64,000 nt of DNA. Source: Molossus alvarezi. Lineage: Eukaryota; Chordata; Mammalia; Chiroptera; Molossidae. Positions 46,469 through 58,540 of this stretch are shown here, in pieces (the first letter of the stretch is position 1; each line of letters starts with the position of its first letter). The stretch spans positions 102,999,890 through 103,063,889 of the forward strand of contig CM073889.1 in assembly GCA_037176705.1 (NCBI GenBank). The letters run 5' to 3'. The translations under genes and the position numbers were made by a program. The notes under the pieces are model-generated. The model ran no database searches. It was not told the origin of the DNA and saw only the letters and a program-made list of their open reading frames with translations.

Positions 46469-48154
46469 CAATTCCCCCTCCACGTTCTGGAAATGGTTTT
46501 CCTTACACATGGCATCCCTGCTCGCCAGGGCCACAGCTGGAGTACCCTGACCCGAGTCTGGTGGTTTCCTCACTCGTATTCCCAGTGTGGGTTTGTGGCT
46601 TAATAATTACTTCCAAAGTGTTTGCATGAACTTGGATAAAATGTGCTATTTTAAAAAAGTAAAGAAACTCTACCTATAGCAATTTCTCTGCTGAATCTGT
46701 AAACTATACAACCCATTAATTGCGTTCTCCTCAACTTCCCCTGCAAGGATTCTTAGGAATAATAAGTTGATATTTGCTAAGTGCTTTGAGCTCCTTTCGA
46801 AAGGGGTGCTAAAAACGTCTCTAAATTATTTTTATCACCTCTATAAAATTTAAAAGCAAAGTATCACTCCTTGTCAAAAGCAGACTTTACCGTGATATTC
46901 TTAAATTATAACCTCTGATTAGCTATTGAAACTCTCTGATTATGGCGGATATTGTGTTATCCTGGGATTCATACCAGTTAAATCTATGAAATAATAGACT
47001 GTAGTCTGACAAGACTGTGAACTATTGTAGTTTGGAACAGAGCTTCGAATACTGTGAAAGATTGGCTGCTTCAGCTCCCATTGTTTCAAATATGAGGTCA
47101 ATGCTATGGCTTTATATATTGATTAATACTGCCAATTTGATTTATTAACTTACTAATTACTAAGAGGGTTTTCTAAGGATGTATCACTCTTCAAGAAAAA
47201 CCATTATGCGGGAAGGAACCTCAAGGATTCTTCACAATTTCTATGCCTGCCGTTAGGGAGAACCATAACCTGATGAAGTCCATCTGCTACCATCATCACT
47301 ACCTATGACAATTCTCTCTTTCCTTGAATGATCAAATTCCAGCCACTTTTTAAGTGACCACCATCATAAGCATTTGTTATCCTCTCTAAGTGGAGGACGT
47401 GAGGACCAAACAAAAGAACATATCTTAGAAGTTGTAAGAATGGATGACAGCTGACCTGTGTCCTAACCCCTTGTGCAAGAGAGACTATATAATAAATAGG
47501 GGTTCAATTGAAAGACATGTGCAGGCTCAGGCAAGTTGATCTGAGGGCTCTCCGAGGAAAAATGGTCAATAAAGCCATGTTACCTCTGTCAACTGGAAAG
47601 TGCACAGATCATTACCAGAGAGGGATTGCTCTGCTTCTTAGAGTCCCGGGCCTGCTTAGCTGAGGTTGCACCACAGTGTGCTCCAGGGCCATCAGATTTT
47701 CCAGTTCTTAGGCCAGCAGGAGCAGCAGTTGGGTGGGAAGTTTGGCATTCAGGGATTTTTCTTTCTTTTTTTTTTTTGGAAGTTACATTTACACAACAAG
47801 CATTAGGTTTATTTAGATTGGATGCTTAACAGGAAATGACTTGGGAAGGCTGGTGGTGATTACGGACAGGTTAAGGACCCCAAATTGCCTCTTAGTTCAG
47901 CTCTTGTGCTTCATGCATTAGAACTTGCAATTCAGATCTGCTAAAATGCCAGTGGGAGCTGAGAGCTGACGACAGGGCCAGAGGGACATTCTTACTACAG
48001 GTCGTTACAAACCAGAGATGACTGATCCAGGGCTTTGTTACAATTCTCTTGAGTGTTTGAGTTCTATCTCTATGTTGCTTTTTTTTCTTCCTCCGAATTC
48101 CTCCTAATTCCAATAACTTGGACATTCCTCATAATTCTGAATTCCTTGTGCCCT
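46469..48154. other. Unassigned sequence
   Basis: No gene recognised. Confidence 0.4.
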
Positions 48155-48175
48155 TTATCCTCGCCTGAGGACATT
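48155..48175 (-). repeat. Orphan SINE tail (hairpin only)
   Basis: 'TTATCCTCGCCTGAGGACA' matches the tail complement of the Ves-type SINEs here, but no SINE body follows. It may be an extreme truncation or chance. Confidence 0.4.
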
Positions 48176-48699
48176 CTCCTTACACTCACCCTTGGAAATG
48201 TCATTTATTAGGCTACAAAAATAACATCTCCAAAAAGGTGATCCCAAATCCATATTCCAAGTGGGCTGTGCCACTTACACAGCCCCGGCTGAGAGCTCCA
48301 GCTGCTGCTGAGCCCATCCACCTGCATATTCTCTTGGCATCTTAAAGTCACTATGTTTGAAGGCATATTCATCCATTTACTCTGCCATTTATCCCCTTTT
48401 CCGCCCACCGCCTCCCTGCAGTGAGGTCTCTATCTTCTAACCCCTTTGATTAGAAACGAGTTTTTTTTTTCATTCTCATTGGCTCCCAAAATCTAGTTTT
48501 ATTGACTCCTTCCTCCCCTAAGCTATCAGTTTGATTTCCCCCACTTCCATCCCCTAATTTCAGTTGCCTTCACTTGATACTATGTATATAACTACATCCT
48601 CTGTGTCTGTCTGGCCTCAGGCTTTTTCTCATCTAACCTACCTGAGAGTCACAAAAAGGTTCCTAAAATGCCATTTTGAAGGATTTTCTTTTAGTAAAT
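48176..48699. other. Unassigned sequence
   Basis: No gene recognised. Confidence 0.4.
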
Positions 48700-48850
48700 A
48701 TTCAAAGAATATTTATTAAGTGTCCCCAAAGTGCTCTGTGCTTTTTGTGAGTGATTGTTATGGAATGATAAAAAATAAAAATAAAAAGGGAAAGAGCCAT
48801 TGTCTCTACTCCCATGAATTTTAGTGTTGGAAAGACACAGACAATGAAAA
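48700..48850 (-). repeat. L2 3' end
   Basis: 'CAAAGAATATTTATTAAGTG' and 'ATTGTCTCTACTCCCATGAA' resemble the complement of the L2 3' end. Confidence 0.5.
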
Positions 48851-48873
48851 CTAAAAAAAAAAATAGTAAATTT

Positions 48874-49120
48874 GCCCTGGCCAGTTTTGCTCAGTGGTTA
48901 GAGCGTTGGCCCATGGACCAGAGAGTCCTGGGTTTGGTTCCCGCTAAGGGCTTGTACCTTAGTGGCAGTTCGTCCCCAGTCCTGGTTGAGGTTGTGTGGG
49001 TGGCAACCACTTGATGTGTCTCTCTCACATCGATGTTTCTCTCTTGCTCTTCCCCCCTCTCTCCCTCCCACTCTATCTGAAGATAAATGCAAAAATGTCC
49101 TCAGGTGAGGATAAAAAAAA
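48874..49120 (+). repeat. Ves-type SINE
   Basis: 'GCCCTGGCCAGTTTTGCTCA' head, 'GTCCTCAGGTGAGGAT' tail and poly-A. The flanks are exact AGTAAATTT (48865-48873 and 49121-49129). Confidence 0.95.
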
Positions 49121-49129
49121 AGTAAATTT

Positions 49130-50990
49130 ATCATTAAAATTGTAATTGAATAGGTATTATACAAAACAAAACACAGTAGAAGAATAGAAAATAACTAGAA
49201 CCAAAGGTGGTGTCATCTAAGAAGAGACCTAAGGTCTGAGAAGTGCCCACCAATGATTTGTGTCTCCATCTATTGAACTGAGTTAAAATTTCTTGTCTAA
49301 AATAAAGTCATTATTTTTCAGACATTTCCACTGCTTCATTTATAAACCCATCATGCCAATCCAAATAGCCCATATGTTATTATTGAATTCTGCTTTGTAC
49401 ATTCCCATACATATCTTTGCCAAGTATTTCTCTTTGTGGACCTTTGTCCTTCTCCCATCTCCTATAATAAGATCATGTCTATCTTTTAATGGAGAATCAA
49501 CACGTACCTACTTCATGAGGCATACATTAGTCTTCTTAGCTGGAAACCATCTATTCATTCTCTGGATTGTCATTGAACAATAGTAACTATTATTGTTATT
49601 ATTTGCATCTCCCACCAAACACTTACCTTATACTCTAGTATACAGTAATTGAGTTCATAGTCTGCATTCAATAAAAAAAGTTCATAATTTTTTTTTGTCC
49701 CTTGAGATTTTCCAACATAGTTACTTGATCTACATAAACATCTAATAATTATTTGTTAAATTAATAAATAAGTTATCTTTTTTAAAAGTATCAAACAGAA
49801 TCATATGCAGTGACTGTTACAGGAAGGTCTTCTCTATGCTTCCAGCACGTTGTGTGTGGCCAGCCCATAAGAGGTGTTCAATAGTATCTGTTGAATTAAA
49901 GGTCCAGGAACACACAAAGTCAGTAGCAAGGAAGAGACTGCAGCTAATATCTGCTAATCCCTGCGTCCCCTCCAACCCCAGGCTAAGAGTTTGCCAACCA
50001 TATGACATCTCAATTCCAAAAATACCAATTCCTTTTGGCCTGGTGATTTCCATAATCTCAGCATCAACTCGATCATTGCAAAGAAACAACTGGATGTCAC
50101 AAATGTGCACTGACTTCCTTTTCATTTGGCCATCATGTCGTCCCCTAAATATTACAAAATATTTGGGAGAGGTTTTTCTCCCTTTTCTGAAAATCACTCA
50201 TGAAAACATCCTTTCCCGTGCTTCCGAGTTCTGGCTCTTTCAGTGGCTCTTTTAGCCTCTCCAGCTTCCATAGCTGTGTTGTTTCCTCTCTGCAAAGCCA
50301 AGCCAGATAGAAGTGCACTCCACAGACACTGTTCCGAATATATGTGTGTTAGCACAGATAGTACATGGAAGGAAGATGAGAAAAGAGGCAGCATCACAAC
50401 AACCCGTTGGAGGCACTAATAGCAACCTGTGGAGGTATCTCAGTAGGGCTGAAACGTGAGACTCAGACATGGGAAAAGTTCAGTGTAAAGTTATTTCAGC
50501 CGGTGGAGAGTTACAGGAGGCAAAATATACTTTCCTGATGAAAGAATTACCTAACGTCCACAGCAGAAGCAACAATGGAAGAAATAAGATAAGGGAGAAA
50601 GGAAGAGGGAGAGGAAGAGAGCCTTTTATTTGATTCTTGTGCATAGTAACTCAAGCATAAAAGACACTCCCCAGTCAAATTAACCAAGATTGTAGTGCTC
50701 TTATTATGAGAAGAAATTTAGCTATTAAAATAATTATTCTAAAATGCATATGTTGATAATAAGATATGTTTTATTGCTTCTCTCTTTCTGGTTATTGAAA
50801 TCTCTTAAGAACCATTATCTTATTAAGACTTGTTATATGGTATTAAGGTTGGGAATGGGAAAATTATTCCTCCTTTGCAGTCTAGGAGATAAGAATAGAA
50901 GAGTTGTGTGAATTGTTTCGGGTTGCTCTGCAACTGAAATTAACAGCAGAAATTATACTAGATTTCGAAGATGTCTATTCTTTTTGTGTT
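49130..50990. other. Mostly unassigned sequence
   Basis: No gene recognised. A short L2-like tail occurs near 49865-49895 ('AGAGGTGTTCAATAGTATCTG'). Opposed frames at 49817-50255 have no recognisable domain. Confidence 0.4.
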
Positions 50991-51219
50991 GTTAATCCTC
51001 ACCCATTTTCCCATTGACTTTTAGATAGAGTAGCAGGGAGGAAGGGAGAGAGAGAGAAAAAAAAAAAACCCATCAATGTGAGAGAGACACATTGATAGGT
51101 TGCCTTCCGCATGACCCCAACTGGTGCTGGGGATTGAATCTGCAACCCAGGTACAAGCCCTTGATCAGGAATGACCCTTCAGTCTGAGAGCCGACCTGCT
51201 GAGCCAAACAGGCCAGGGC
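50991..51219 (-). repeat. Ves-type SINE
   Basis: 'GTTAATCCTCACCCATTTTC' tail complement and 'GAGCCAAACAGGCCAGGG' head complement. A small deletion sits in the head near 51175-51195. There is no clear target duplication. Confidence 0.9.
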
Positions 51220-52719
51220 AAAGCTATCCACTCTTGAACTAATGAGTCCCTCTTGACTCATATTAATCTATAGACTAACATATAAGAAGGACTCTAAAGT
51301 GCCTCATTTAAAGTTTTATATCTCTGTTTATTTCTTTATTTCTTGGAATTAAAAAAAAACCCAATAATAGCAAAACTATTTTGCCTCAAGTAAGCCAGAA
51401 TCTGGCAAAGAAAAATATAAACCAGGTATATTTTTTTCCTTGGAAAACCTTTAGTTCATGTTAAGAAGAACAATTATCTTCCCTCAAAAAGAACATCTCC
51501 CTTAAATCTTGAAATAGATTATAAATCTAATTTATAAGCATTTCCAAATTTGTTTACCATAATACCTTTCTTTTTCCCCAATGGGAGAAGAGATGCTGAG
51601 AGAATTTGGTGACTTGGACTGTTGGCATGTTCTATGTCTTAATTTTTACTGCTCCTTCTTCATTATATTCTTATAGAAATATACCATTATGCTCTTTGTG
51701 GCTCCCCGTTTCTCCATGCCTTCTTAGAAAAGCTATTCTAGGGGTGTCTGCCCTTGAAGTGGCTGACTTAATTATACTCCAGTTCTACATTTTCAGGGTA
51801 AAAGAAATGTTGATTTGGTATGTAAAACTCTGAAAAGCCTCTGATTTCAGAGCAGAATCTTTTCCATATCAAGTGAATTTTTTTTTTTTAGCCCATGAGT
51901 CCCTCCGCTGTTTTCCTCTCTTGAGGCTATTAACATGGAGATGGTGTCTTTTACAGATAAAATCTCCCCTAGCTATCACTGCCTCTTTCCTACCTGACAT
52001 GCTAATCTTTTATTTTTGATATCACAATCATTTTCAAAGTAGCAACCTGACATCTTGTAACAACTTGACATGCTTGAAAAAGATGTAGAATATTTTTAGC
52101 TGCCTAATATCATTACAGCATTTGGGAAAATAGGCTTGCTATGTAGACAGTTTATTTCTACTCCTAAGTGACTATAGAAGAGTAAGGAAAAGAAAGCCCT
52201 TTGGCAAGAATTTTTTCTTTCATTACTACACAATTTTGAAACTTCAAATTATAAAGTATTTGTGAAAATTCACAAATTGTTTATGAAAATTCACAACAGT
52301 GGTATCTGTGAATGCCGATGTCCTTTGGAAATATAAGAAGGTATGCTGAAAGATAGGTCAGTGAGAGTGACGATGGAAGATAAAGGATGTAAGGTTGTTG
52401 GATGAGGAAGAAACACTGGCAGCTCTTTAGAGTAGAACAGGGGTGTCAACACAGACTTTTATTCAAACTCTTGGTCAATGACTTACTAATGTGCAAGTAA
52501 CCTACCTTAGTGTCCATGAATCTTACCTGTCGAATTTTCAGAAAAACAACATTAAAAAAAATAAAACACAGATTTTTGAGCCAAAGTTCATAATCTTTAA
52601 CATATAGGCTCGGAGTATAAAGGCAAAGAATCTTACTTTAATTAGCTCATTGGGTAATTCCAACAGCTAACCTTGCATTTCAGATATGCATTTGGGGTGT
52701 CCCCACACATGAATTTGAG
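51220..52719. other. Unassigned sequence
   Basis: No gene recognised. 'GAAAATTCACAA' occurs as a near-tandem pair at 52263-52294. Confidence 0.4.
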
Positions 52720-52845
52720 AATCATGAACTTTACCTCTCTAAGCCTCATTTATATGATAATATTCAATATACCATGGGGTTATTATAAATATTAAATTAT
52801 TTAATAAAAGTAAAGTGCTTTGCACAATGTCTGTCATATAAAAGA
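52720..52845 (+). repeat. MIR tail fragment
   Basis: 'TTTACCTCTCTAAGCCTCA' to 'AAAGTGCTTTGCACAATGTC' follows the MIR 3' half. Confidence 0.6.
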
Positions 52846-53689
52846 TGCATGGTGGTGGTTGTGATGAAAAAATATTGAAGTGAAGGAATCGTAAAATAAA
52901 GATAGACTTAGTAGTCCGAGGTCTGAAACAATTCTGAGCTAGCAACTGATAATAGCTGTCTCTTGGTTTCTGCTCTATCTGGAAAGAATTTAGGCAAATC
53001 ATACTGGTTTAGGCAAATAAACTAACTAGTGTTAAAAAGTCATTACCTTCTCTGGTTAATACTTACCTTTATCTCTTTCAAATGCCTACAGCCTTTTCTT
53101 TTAAATTTCAGATATGAGAAATAATAGGTAACATCATTCCTGGCCATGACATCCTAGTAGCCTATCGGTCTTAGTATCCCTTATGTCCAAAAAAATTGAA
53201 GTTTATTGCATTCACCTCATGGTCCTTCTGTTTATTCCACCTTCTTCTCACATGCAGACCCACACATTTGTCAAGATATGTGAAACCTGAAAGTAGATCA
53301 CATAACCAAAAAATGATCTGCTGCTGACTAAACTGTTAAAAAGTGCCCCAGCTATTTCTTCTTCCTTTCTCCTGTGTGTCTATGTGTGCTATTTCCAGTT
53401 TACTGTACTTTTGGCCATTTCTCAAGAGCTTCACATGAATGAAAAGATAGTCTAGGAACTTCTTGGGCCCTACCAACACAGTGGACCATCTGGCTAGTTG
53501 AGACTAATCTTTGAGTCAGGGTGGTATCAATATTCCCTTGCTATGAGCTAGACACTGGCTACATATTTTGACACTGGGTATATATTTGATGTGCATCTTT
53601 CATTAGTCAGTTATTTCTTACTTGATCTCAGTTCTCTTAGATCCAATTTCAACATTAATCTATTACAGGAAAAAGTTTAAGCAAAAAGA
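52846..53689. other. Unassigned sequence
   Basis: No gene recognised. Confidence 0.4.
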
Positions 53690-53905
53690 AAAACAACCCT
53701 TATAGACACAGACAACCTAATGGTGATTACCAGATGGAAGGGGGTGGGGTGAGGAGAGGTAGAAGAGGGTGGATAGTGACGAAAGGAGAATTGATGTGGG
53801 GTGGTGAACACACAATACAATATACAGATGATGTATTATAGAATTATACACCTGAAACTTAATATAATTTTATTAACCAATGTCACCCCAGTAAATTAAA
53901 AAAAT
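53690..53905 (+). repeat. L1 3' terminus, 5'-truncated
   Basis: 'GACAACCTAATGGTGATTACC', 'GATGATGTATTATAGAATTA', 'TTTTATTAACCAATGTCACC' and a short A-rich tail are the L1 3' end. Confidence 0.85.
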
Positions 53906-54379
53906 CATTATTAATGGATCCTCATCCAGGATAAGTAGATAGCTAGAAATAGTTTTTGAAGTTGTGAAGCAATTTTGTTTTTAGTTACTTGCCCTATAAA
54001 TATTTTTAAAAGAAGTTATGACAGCAAAGCCTTTCCAAAGGATTGGTATGTCATTCCTCTTGTTTTTAGACCATAAAATATAAAATTTGTTGATGGACTA
54101 GTTTGGTTATACACAAATTAATTTGATTTAAAATTAGAATTGAATATGGAGGTCGAGAATGTGGTAACTATGGCTTACTTAGTTAATATAACTTTTTTGG
54201 ATTATTAAGAATCACTGCAGCAGGGGAGGAACCTAATGTATGAAAATTACAATACATCATTTCATTAGGACATAAATTGTGGTTACATTATTCTTCCAGT
54301 TGGAAGAGAGGGAGGAAAATATCAGACAGAAGGACCAAAACACTGCATATTTTACCAAAACAAAATTCCTAAAATGAAT
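53906..54379. other. Unassigned sequence
   Basis: No gene recognised. Confidence 0.4.
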
Positions 54380-54795
54380 TGCCATATGTCTGCATAAATT
54401 TATTCAAGGGATTGAGTTCAAACTCTAAACCTAAGCTCAATCTTCCACTCAAGTCTCAAATTCTATTGATTTGCAGTGTGACTCCTCCCTTGGAGCTAGA
54501 GTTGGCCACTGACCATGCCCTAAACACACTATGGTGCTTCTTTCCTCTGGAACTTTGCTTGCCTATTTCTTCCCAATCTAAGGGACTACTTCCCAAATTA
54601 GTCCCAACCCAGAGTGACTTTTCCCTTTTTTGGGGAAAGGTAATTATTATCATTTATACCTCTATTACACCTGAATTTGCATATTATAAGGTCTTAGAGG
54701 ACAAAGACTATTTCTTTTCATCTTTCTATCCCCCACGACACCTAATACATAATATGATTCTCAACAAATACTTACTAGACTCTTCTATTGCAATA
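54380..54795 (+). repeat. L2 3' region
   Basis: 'CTTCCACTCAAGTCTCAAATT', 'CTTAGAGGACAAAGACTATT' and 'TCAACAAATACTTACTAGAC' follow L2 on the + strand. The 149-codon frame here is incidental. Confidence 0.7.
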
Positions 54796-56471
54796 AAAGA
54801 GAAGACCTCCTGTGCTTATGTGTATTAGCCTCGGGTCCCATTATTAAGGACCAAGTTTCCTCTATTAGATATTGTGGTGTGGTTTCCAAGAGCATTTCTC
54901 TGTGCTCCTGCAGTTATTTTGCAAAGCTATATTATCTCAACAAGAGAACCAATCCAGTGGTTCAGGCTATTATTTAAACAGTCATTAATTGAACAGAGAA
55001 GTGTTCTGCTCACTTATGATTGTATAGAAAACTATAAATATATATGCAGTTGTATAATTATCTCCACCAATGCTACCTTTCAAAATGGCTAATTATCACA
55101 AACATATGAAATGCAAATGCTATCTCTAGATGCTATTCAAGAGGACTCATGCAGGTACTATAATTCTATTAGAAATATGAACTATGATTTCATTTGCACA
55201 AAATAGTGCCTAGTATGTTACTTTCCCAGCAATTTGTGTTTCCGGTTTGCCCTCCAAGACCCCAAAGTTTGGGCCTGTGATTTCAATAACTAATTCCTGC
55301 TTTGGACATTAATTTTCAATAGCTAACTTTCCTGAGCTGGTACCCCAGTCTTCCCATGACTGAATTCCTGTACATATTATGTTCATTTCTTCAGAGTATT
55401 GGATCCAACTACTCGTTATATGACTTAGGAAACATTTCTTAATCTTCTTTTTATTCTTTAAAATTAAGTTAATAGAAAATTTACATGGCTATTATGATAA
55501 ATAATGTAACATATATAATACATGTCACACATGTTCAATATGTTTTCTTTCTACTTCCTATTCCCATCCTGCCTATCATTTAACCTGTTAGTGTTGATAT
55601 GTCAGACCCCAACTTCATTCTCCCTTGCTGTTCCTTTGCTCCTGCTCCTACACCAAGTAGCAGGGATGGATGAGGACACTGACCAAGCATACTTGAAACA
55701 TGGCAAATGAAAATTGTTTCTACAATGTTTGTTATGTCATAGACATTTTATATTGGAAAAGAAAGGGCAGTATTATGCCTTAAACATAGAAATGACGGGG
55801 AAGGAAGATGTAAGGTGAGACTGGGAAGCTGAAAAAGAACGAGATCATTTGGAGCTTGGGGGGGGCTATGGTTAAGAAGTTGTATTCCTCAAGATTCTGT
55901 CATTGATTTCTTTTCTCTGCTGCCTCCCATCTTTGGAGAGAAGATCCTTTTCTGATATGTCAAGGGACGTCTCTGTGGTATAACACTTGGCCCAAATTTA
56001 CTATAGGATTCTAGGTATGTATTTTTACTTGCTTTATGTATATGCCAAGAACTAGACTCCTTACTGTCAGCTCCTTCCCCATGCTTTCCCGTTTCCCTCC
56101 CAGTCAGTGAGGCCCTACCCTGAGTCTTCCTATGTATTTTTGAGTTTCCATAGACATCGTGATGGAAATTCACAAAGGGAAAGGCAACAGTTCCTACCTT
56201 CATATAGCTTGCACTTTGTTTGGAAAATAAATCACATTTTGTCCTACAGATATTTTTAACCATTCATTCTCATCTTTGCTGTTTTTGCCTCATCTCTACA
56301 ACCTTTATGTTTTGGAGTGTCCTAGGACCTGCTATATAGATCAGTTCTCTAGCTCTCAAATTTATATTACCAACTTAGACCTCTGCTCTCAATTGCACAA
56401 TGGTAAATATGAGCCTTTTCTTATCTTCTCTACTTGGAAGTCTAATGGGCATCTTGCTTATCATATTTGTG
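54796..56471. other. Unassigned sequence
   Basis: No gene recognised. Confidence 0.4.
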
Positions 56472-57735
56472 AAGGCTTTAAAAATATGTCCACAAATGCT
56501 TTGACACTCCTTTCCCCTAAGGTGAGGTTTAAATCCCCCTTTTCTGGATAGTGAACTGATCATAGTGACTCACTTCTGATGAAAGTAATGCCATGAAAGT
56601 GATGCTGTGTAACTTCTAAGACTGGTTCAGAAAAGGTAATAGGTAAATGGGCATCTGCCTGGCTGGCTTTCTAAGACACACATCTTGGGAGTCCTGCGCT
56701 GACATGTAAGAAGACTGACTATCCCAAAGCTGCCATACTATAGACTCTGTGATATGACTACACAAAGACAGAGATGTATGAGGACCTCCAGCCTTCTAGC
56801 ACCCAGAAGTTTGAGTTTCCTCAGCATCAACCACCAGACATGTGAGAGAGCCAACCTTCAGGTGATTCTATCCCTTTCCTTTAGGCTGGTGCCAAATGGT
56901 GCCAAGATGAGCTATTTCCCTTGATCCTTGCCCAGACCACAGGTTTGTGAGCAATATAAATGGAGTTGCTGTTAGAAGCCACTACATTTTGGGATGCTTT
57001 GCTTTGCAGTTATCTTTTTTTTTTATTTGTTTATTTTGTTGTTGTTGTTATTCTTTTTTATCTTTATTGTTGAATGTATTACAGATGTTCCTCATTTTCC
57101 CCCATTGACCGACCCCGCCTCCCCACTACCGCCCCCCTCCTGCCTTTTCCCACACTGTTGTCTGTGTCCATTGGTTATGCATATAAGTTCTTTGGTTTAT
57201 TTCTTTGCATCCCCCAACCCCTTACCCTTTGAGGTTTGTCAGTCTAGCAATGAATTTGTACTTCTTAATCCCTTCACCTTTATCACCCATTCCCCCAACG
57301 CCCCTCCCATCTGGCAACCAACAAAATGTTCTCTGTATCTATGAGAATGTTTCTGTTCTGCCTGTTCATTTTGTTTGTAGATTCCATTGTCGATAGATAT
57401 GTACTCACTGCCATTTTGTTTGTTCATATATTTTATCTTTTTCTTCAACGAGACCCTTCATCATTTCATATAATAACGGTTTGGTGGTGATGAACTCCTT
57501 TAACTTTTTCTTGTCTGGGAAACTTTATATGGCCATCGATTCTAAATGACAGCTTTGCAGGATAGAGTAATCTTGGTTGTAGGTTCTTGCTTTTCATCAT
57601 TCTGAATATTTCTTGCCACTCCCTTCCTGCCTGCAAAGTTTCTTTTGAGAAATCAGCTGACAGTCTTATGGGAGCTGTCTTCTAGGTAACTATGTTTTGC
57701 AGTTATCTTAACTGGAACAATGTCTGAAATGAAGT
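56472..57735 (+). repeat. MLT1-type LTR, split by an L1 insertion
   Basis: 'TCCACAAATGCTTTGACACT', 'GATGCTGTGTAACTTCTAAG' and 'TTAGAAGCCACTACATTTTG' run in MLT1 order on the + strand. The end of the LTR resumes after the inserted L1, at 57696-57735. Confidence 0.82.
57017..57695 (-). mobile_element. ORF2-less L1 (HAL1-like) insertion
   Basis: Exact 14-bp copies of TTTGCAGTTATCTT flank it (57003-57016 and 57696-57709). On the minus strand an ORF1 C-terminal segment ('LLYPAKLSFRIDGHIK', about 57500-57600) is followed, within about 200 bp, by the L1 3' UTR and a poly-A. The roughly 4 kb of ORF2 expected between them is absent. The 3' UTR matches the fragments at 29.3 and 43.0 kb better than that of the L1 at 6.7 kb. 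The arrangement fits a half-L1 (HAL1) or an internally deleted L1 moved by another L1's enzymes. Confidence 0.85.
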
Positions 57736-57999
57736 TCTCAAGATTCTCCTTCACACTTGTTTATCATTCAGTCTTTCTTCTTCAATTAATACCAAGTCTA
57801 TCCTCCCACTTACTTGGGCCAAACTTTTGTTAACCTTGGTTTTTCTCTTTCTCTCATACTCTTCTTCTGGTCAGTCAGAATACTGTATCATCTTCTTTTT
57901 AAGGAGCCAGAATTTGATTATTTTTCACCATTCCCATTGCCTTAAGGATACGCCTGTGTTGTCTTGCTGGGAAATGAAAGACATAGCACAGAGCCAGGT
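57736..57999. other. Unassigned sequence between two MLT1 pieces
   Basis: No gene recognised. It may be the worn 5' part of the MLT1 LTR that ends near 58195. Confidence 0.35.
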
Positions 58000-58540
58000 T
58001 ACTCCAATTACCCAAGTTGAGTGCATTCTAGTTCAGCAAAGCTCCTTAGCCAGCCAACTTGCAACTAACCACAAACGTGAGTGAGCTCAGCAATGACCAC
58101 GAGACTTGCCTAGCTGATTCATAGGCTCACGAGCACTTACTTACTATTTTAAGCCAGTGTATTTTGTGGTTGATTTTATGTGACATTTTTTAGTGGCAAA
58201 TGGTAGCTTATATAGAAATTGATGCCAGGAGTGATATGTTAAACCTAAAATATGTGTCATTGGCTTCATCTCTGGAAATTACCCACAGGCTAGAAGAATG
58301 TCAAAAATCTTGCTATTGGAAATTGGAAAAATGGGGGCTATTCCACATGAGTGTGAGAGTTGGGAAAGAAGTATCTTGTGGTAACTTGGAAGGTGGAACA
58401 TGTAACGATATTTTGGATTTGGACAGAGATCTCCAGGCAAAAGCGAGTGTCATCTGGTTTTACTGGCTGTATATGATGTATTACTTTCAAAGAAGAGAGA
58501 AACTCTATGAAGAACTGGCTAGTTTGAAAATTAAAATGTA
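58000..58540 (+). repeat. MLT1 LTR end and MaLR internal sequence
   Basis: 'TTTTAAGCCAGTGTATTTTG' near 58150 is an MLT1 LTR end. It is followed by 'TTGATGCCAGGAGTGATATG' and 'GTCATCTGGTTTTACTGGCT', which are MaLR internal text. The 113-codon frame at 58200-58541 is non-coding MaLR sequence. Confidence 0.72.

Noticed and set aside
54379..54828. Open frame of 149 codons, + strand
   Set aside because: It coincides with an L2 3' region in the + orientation.
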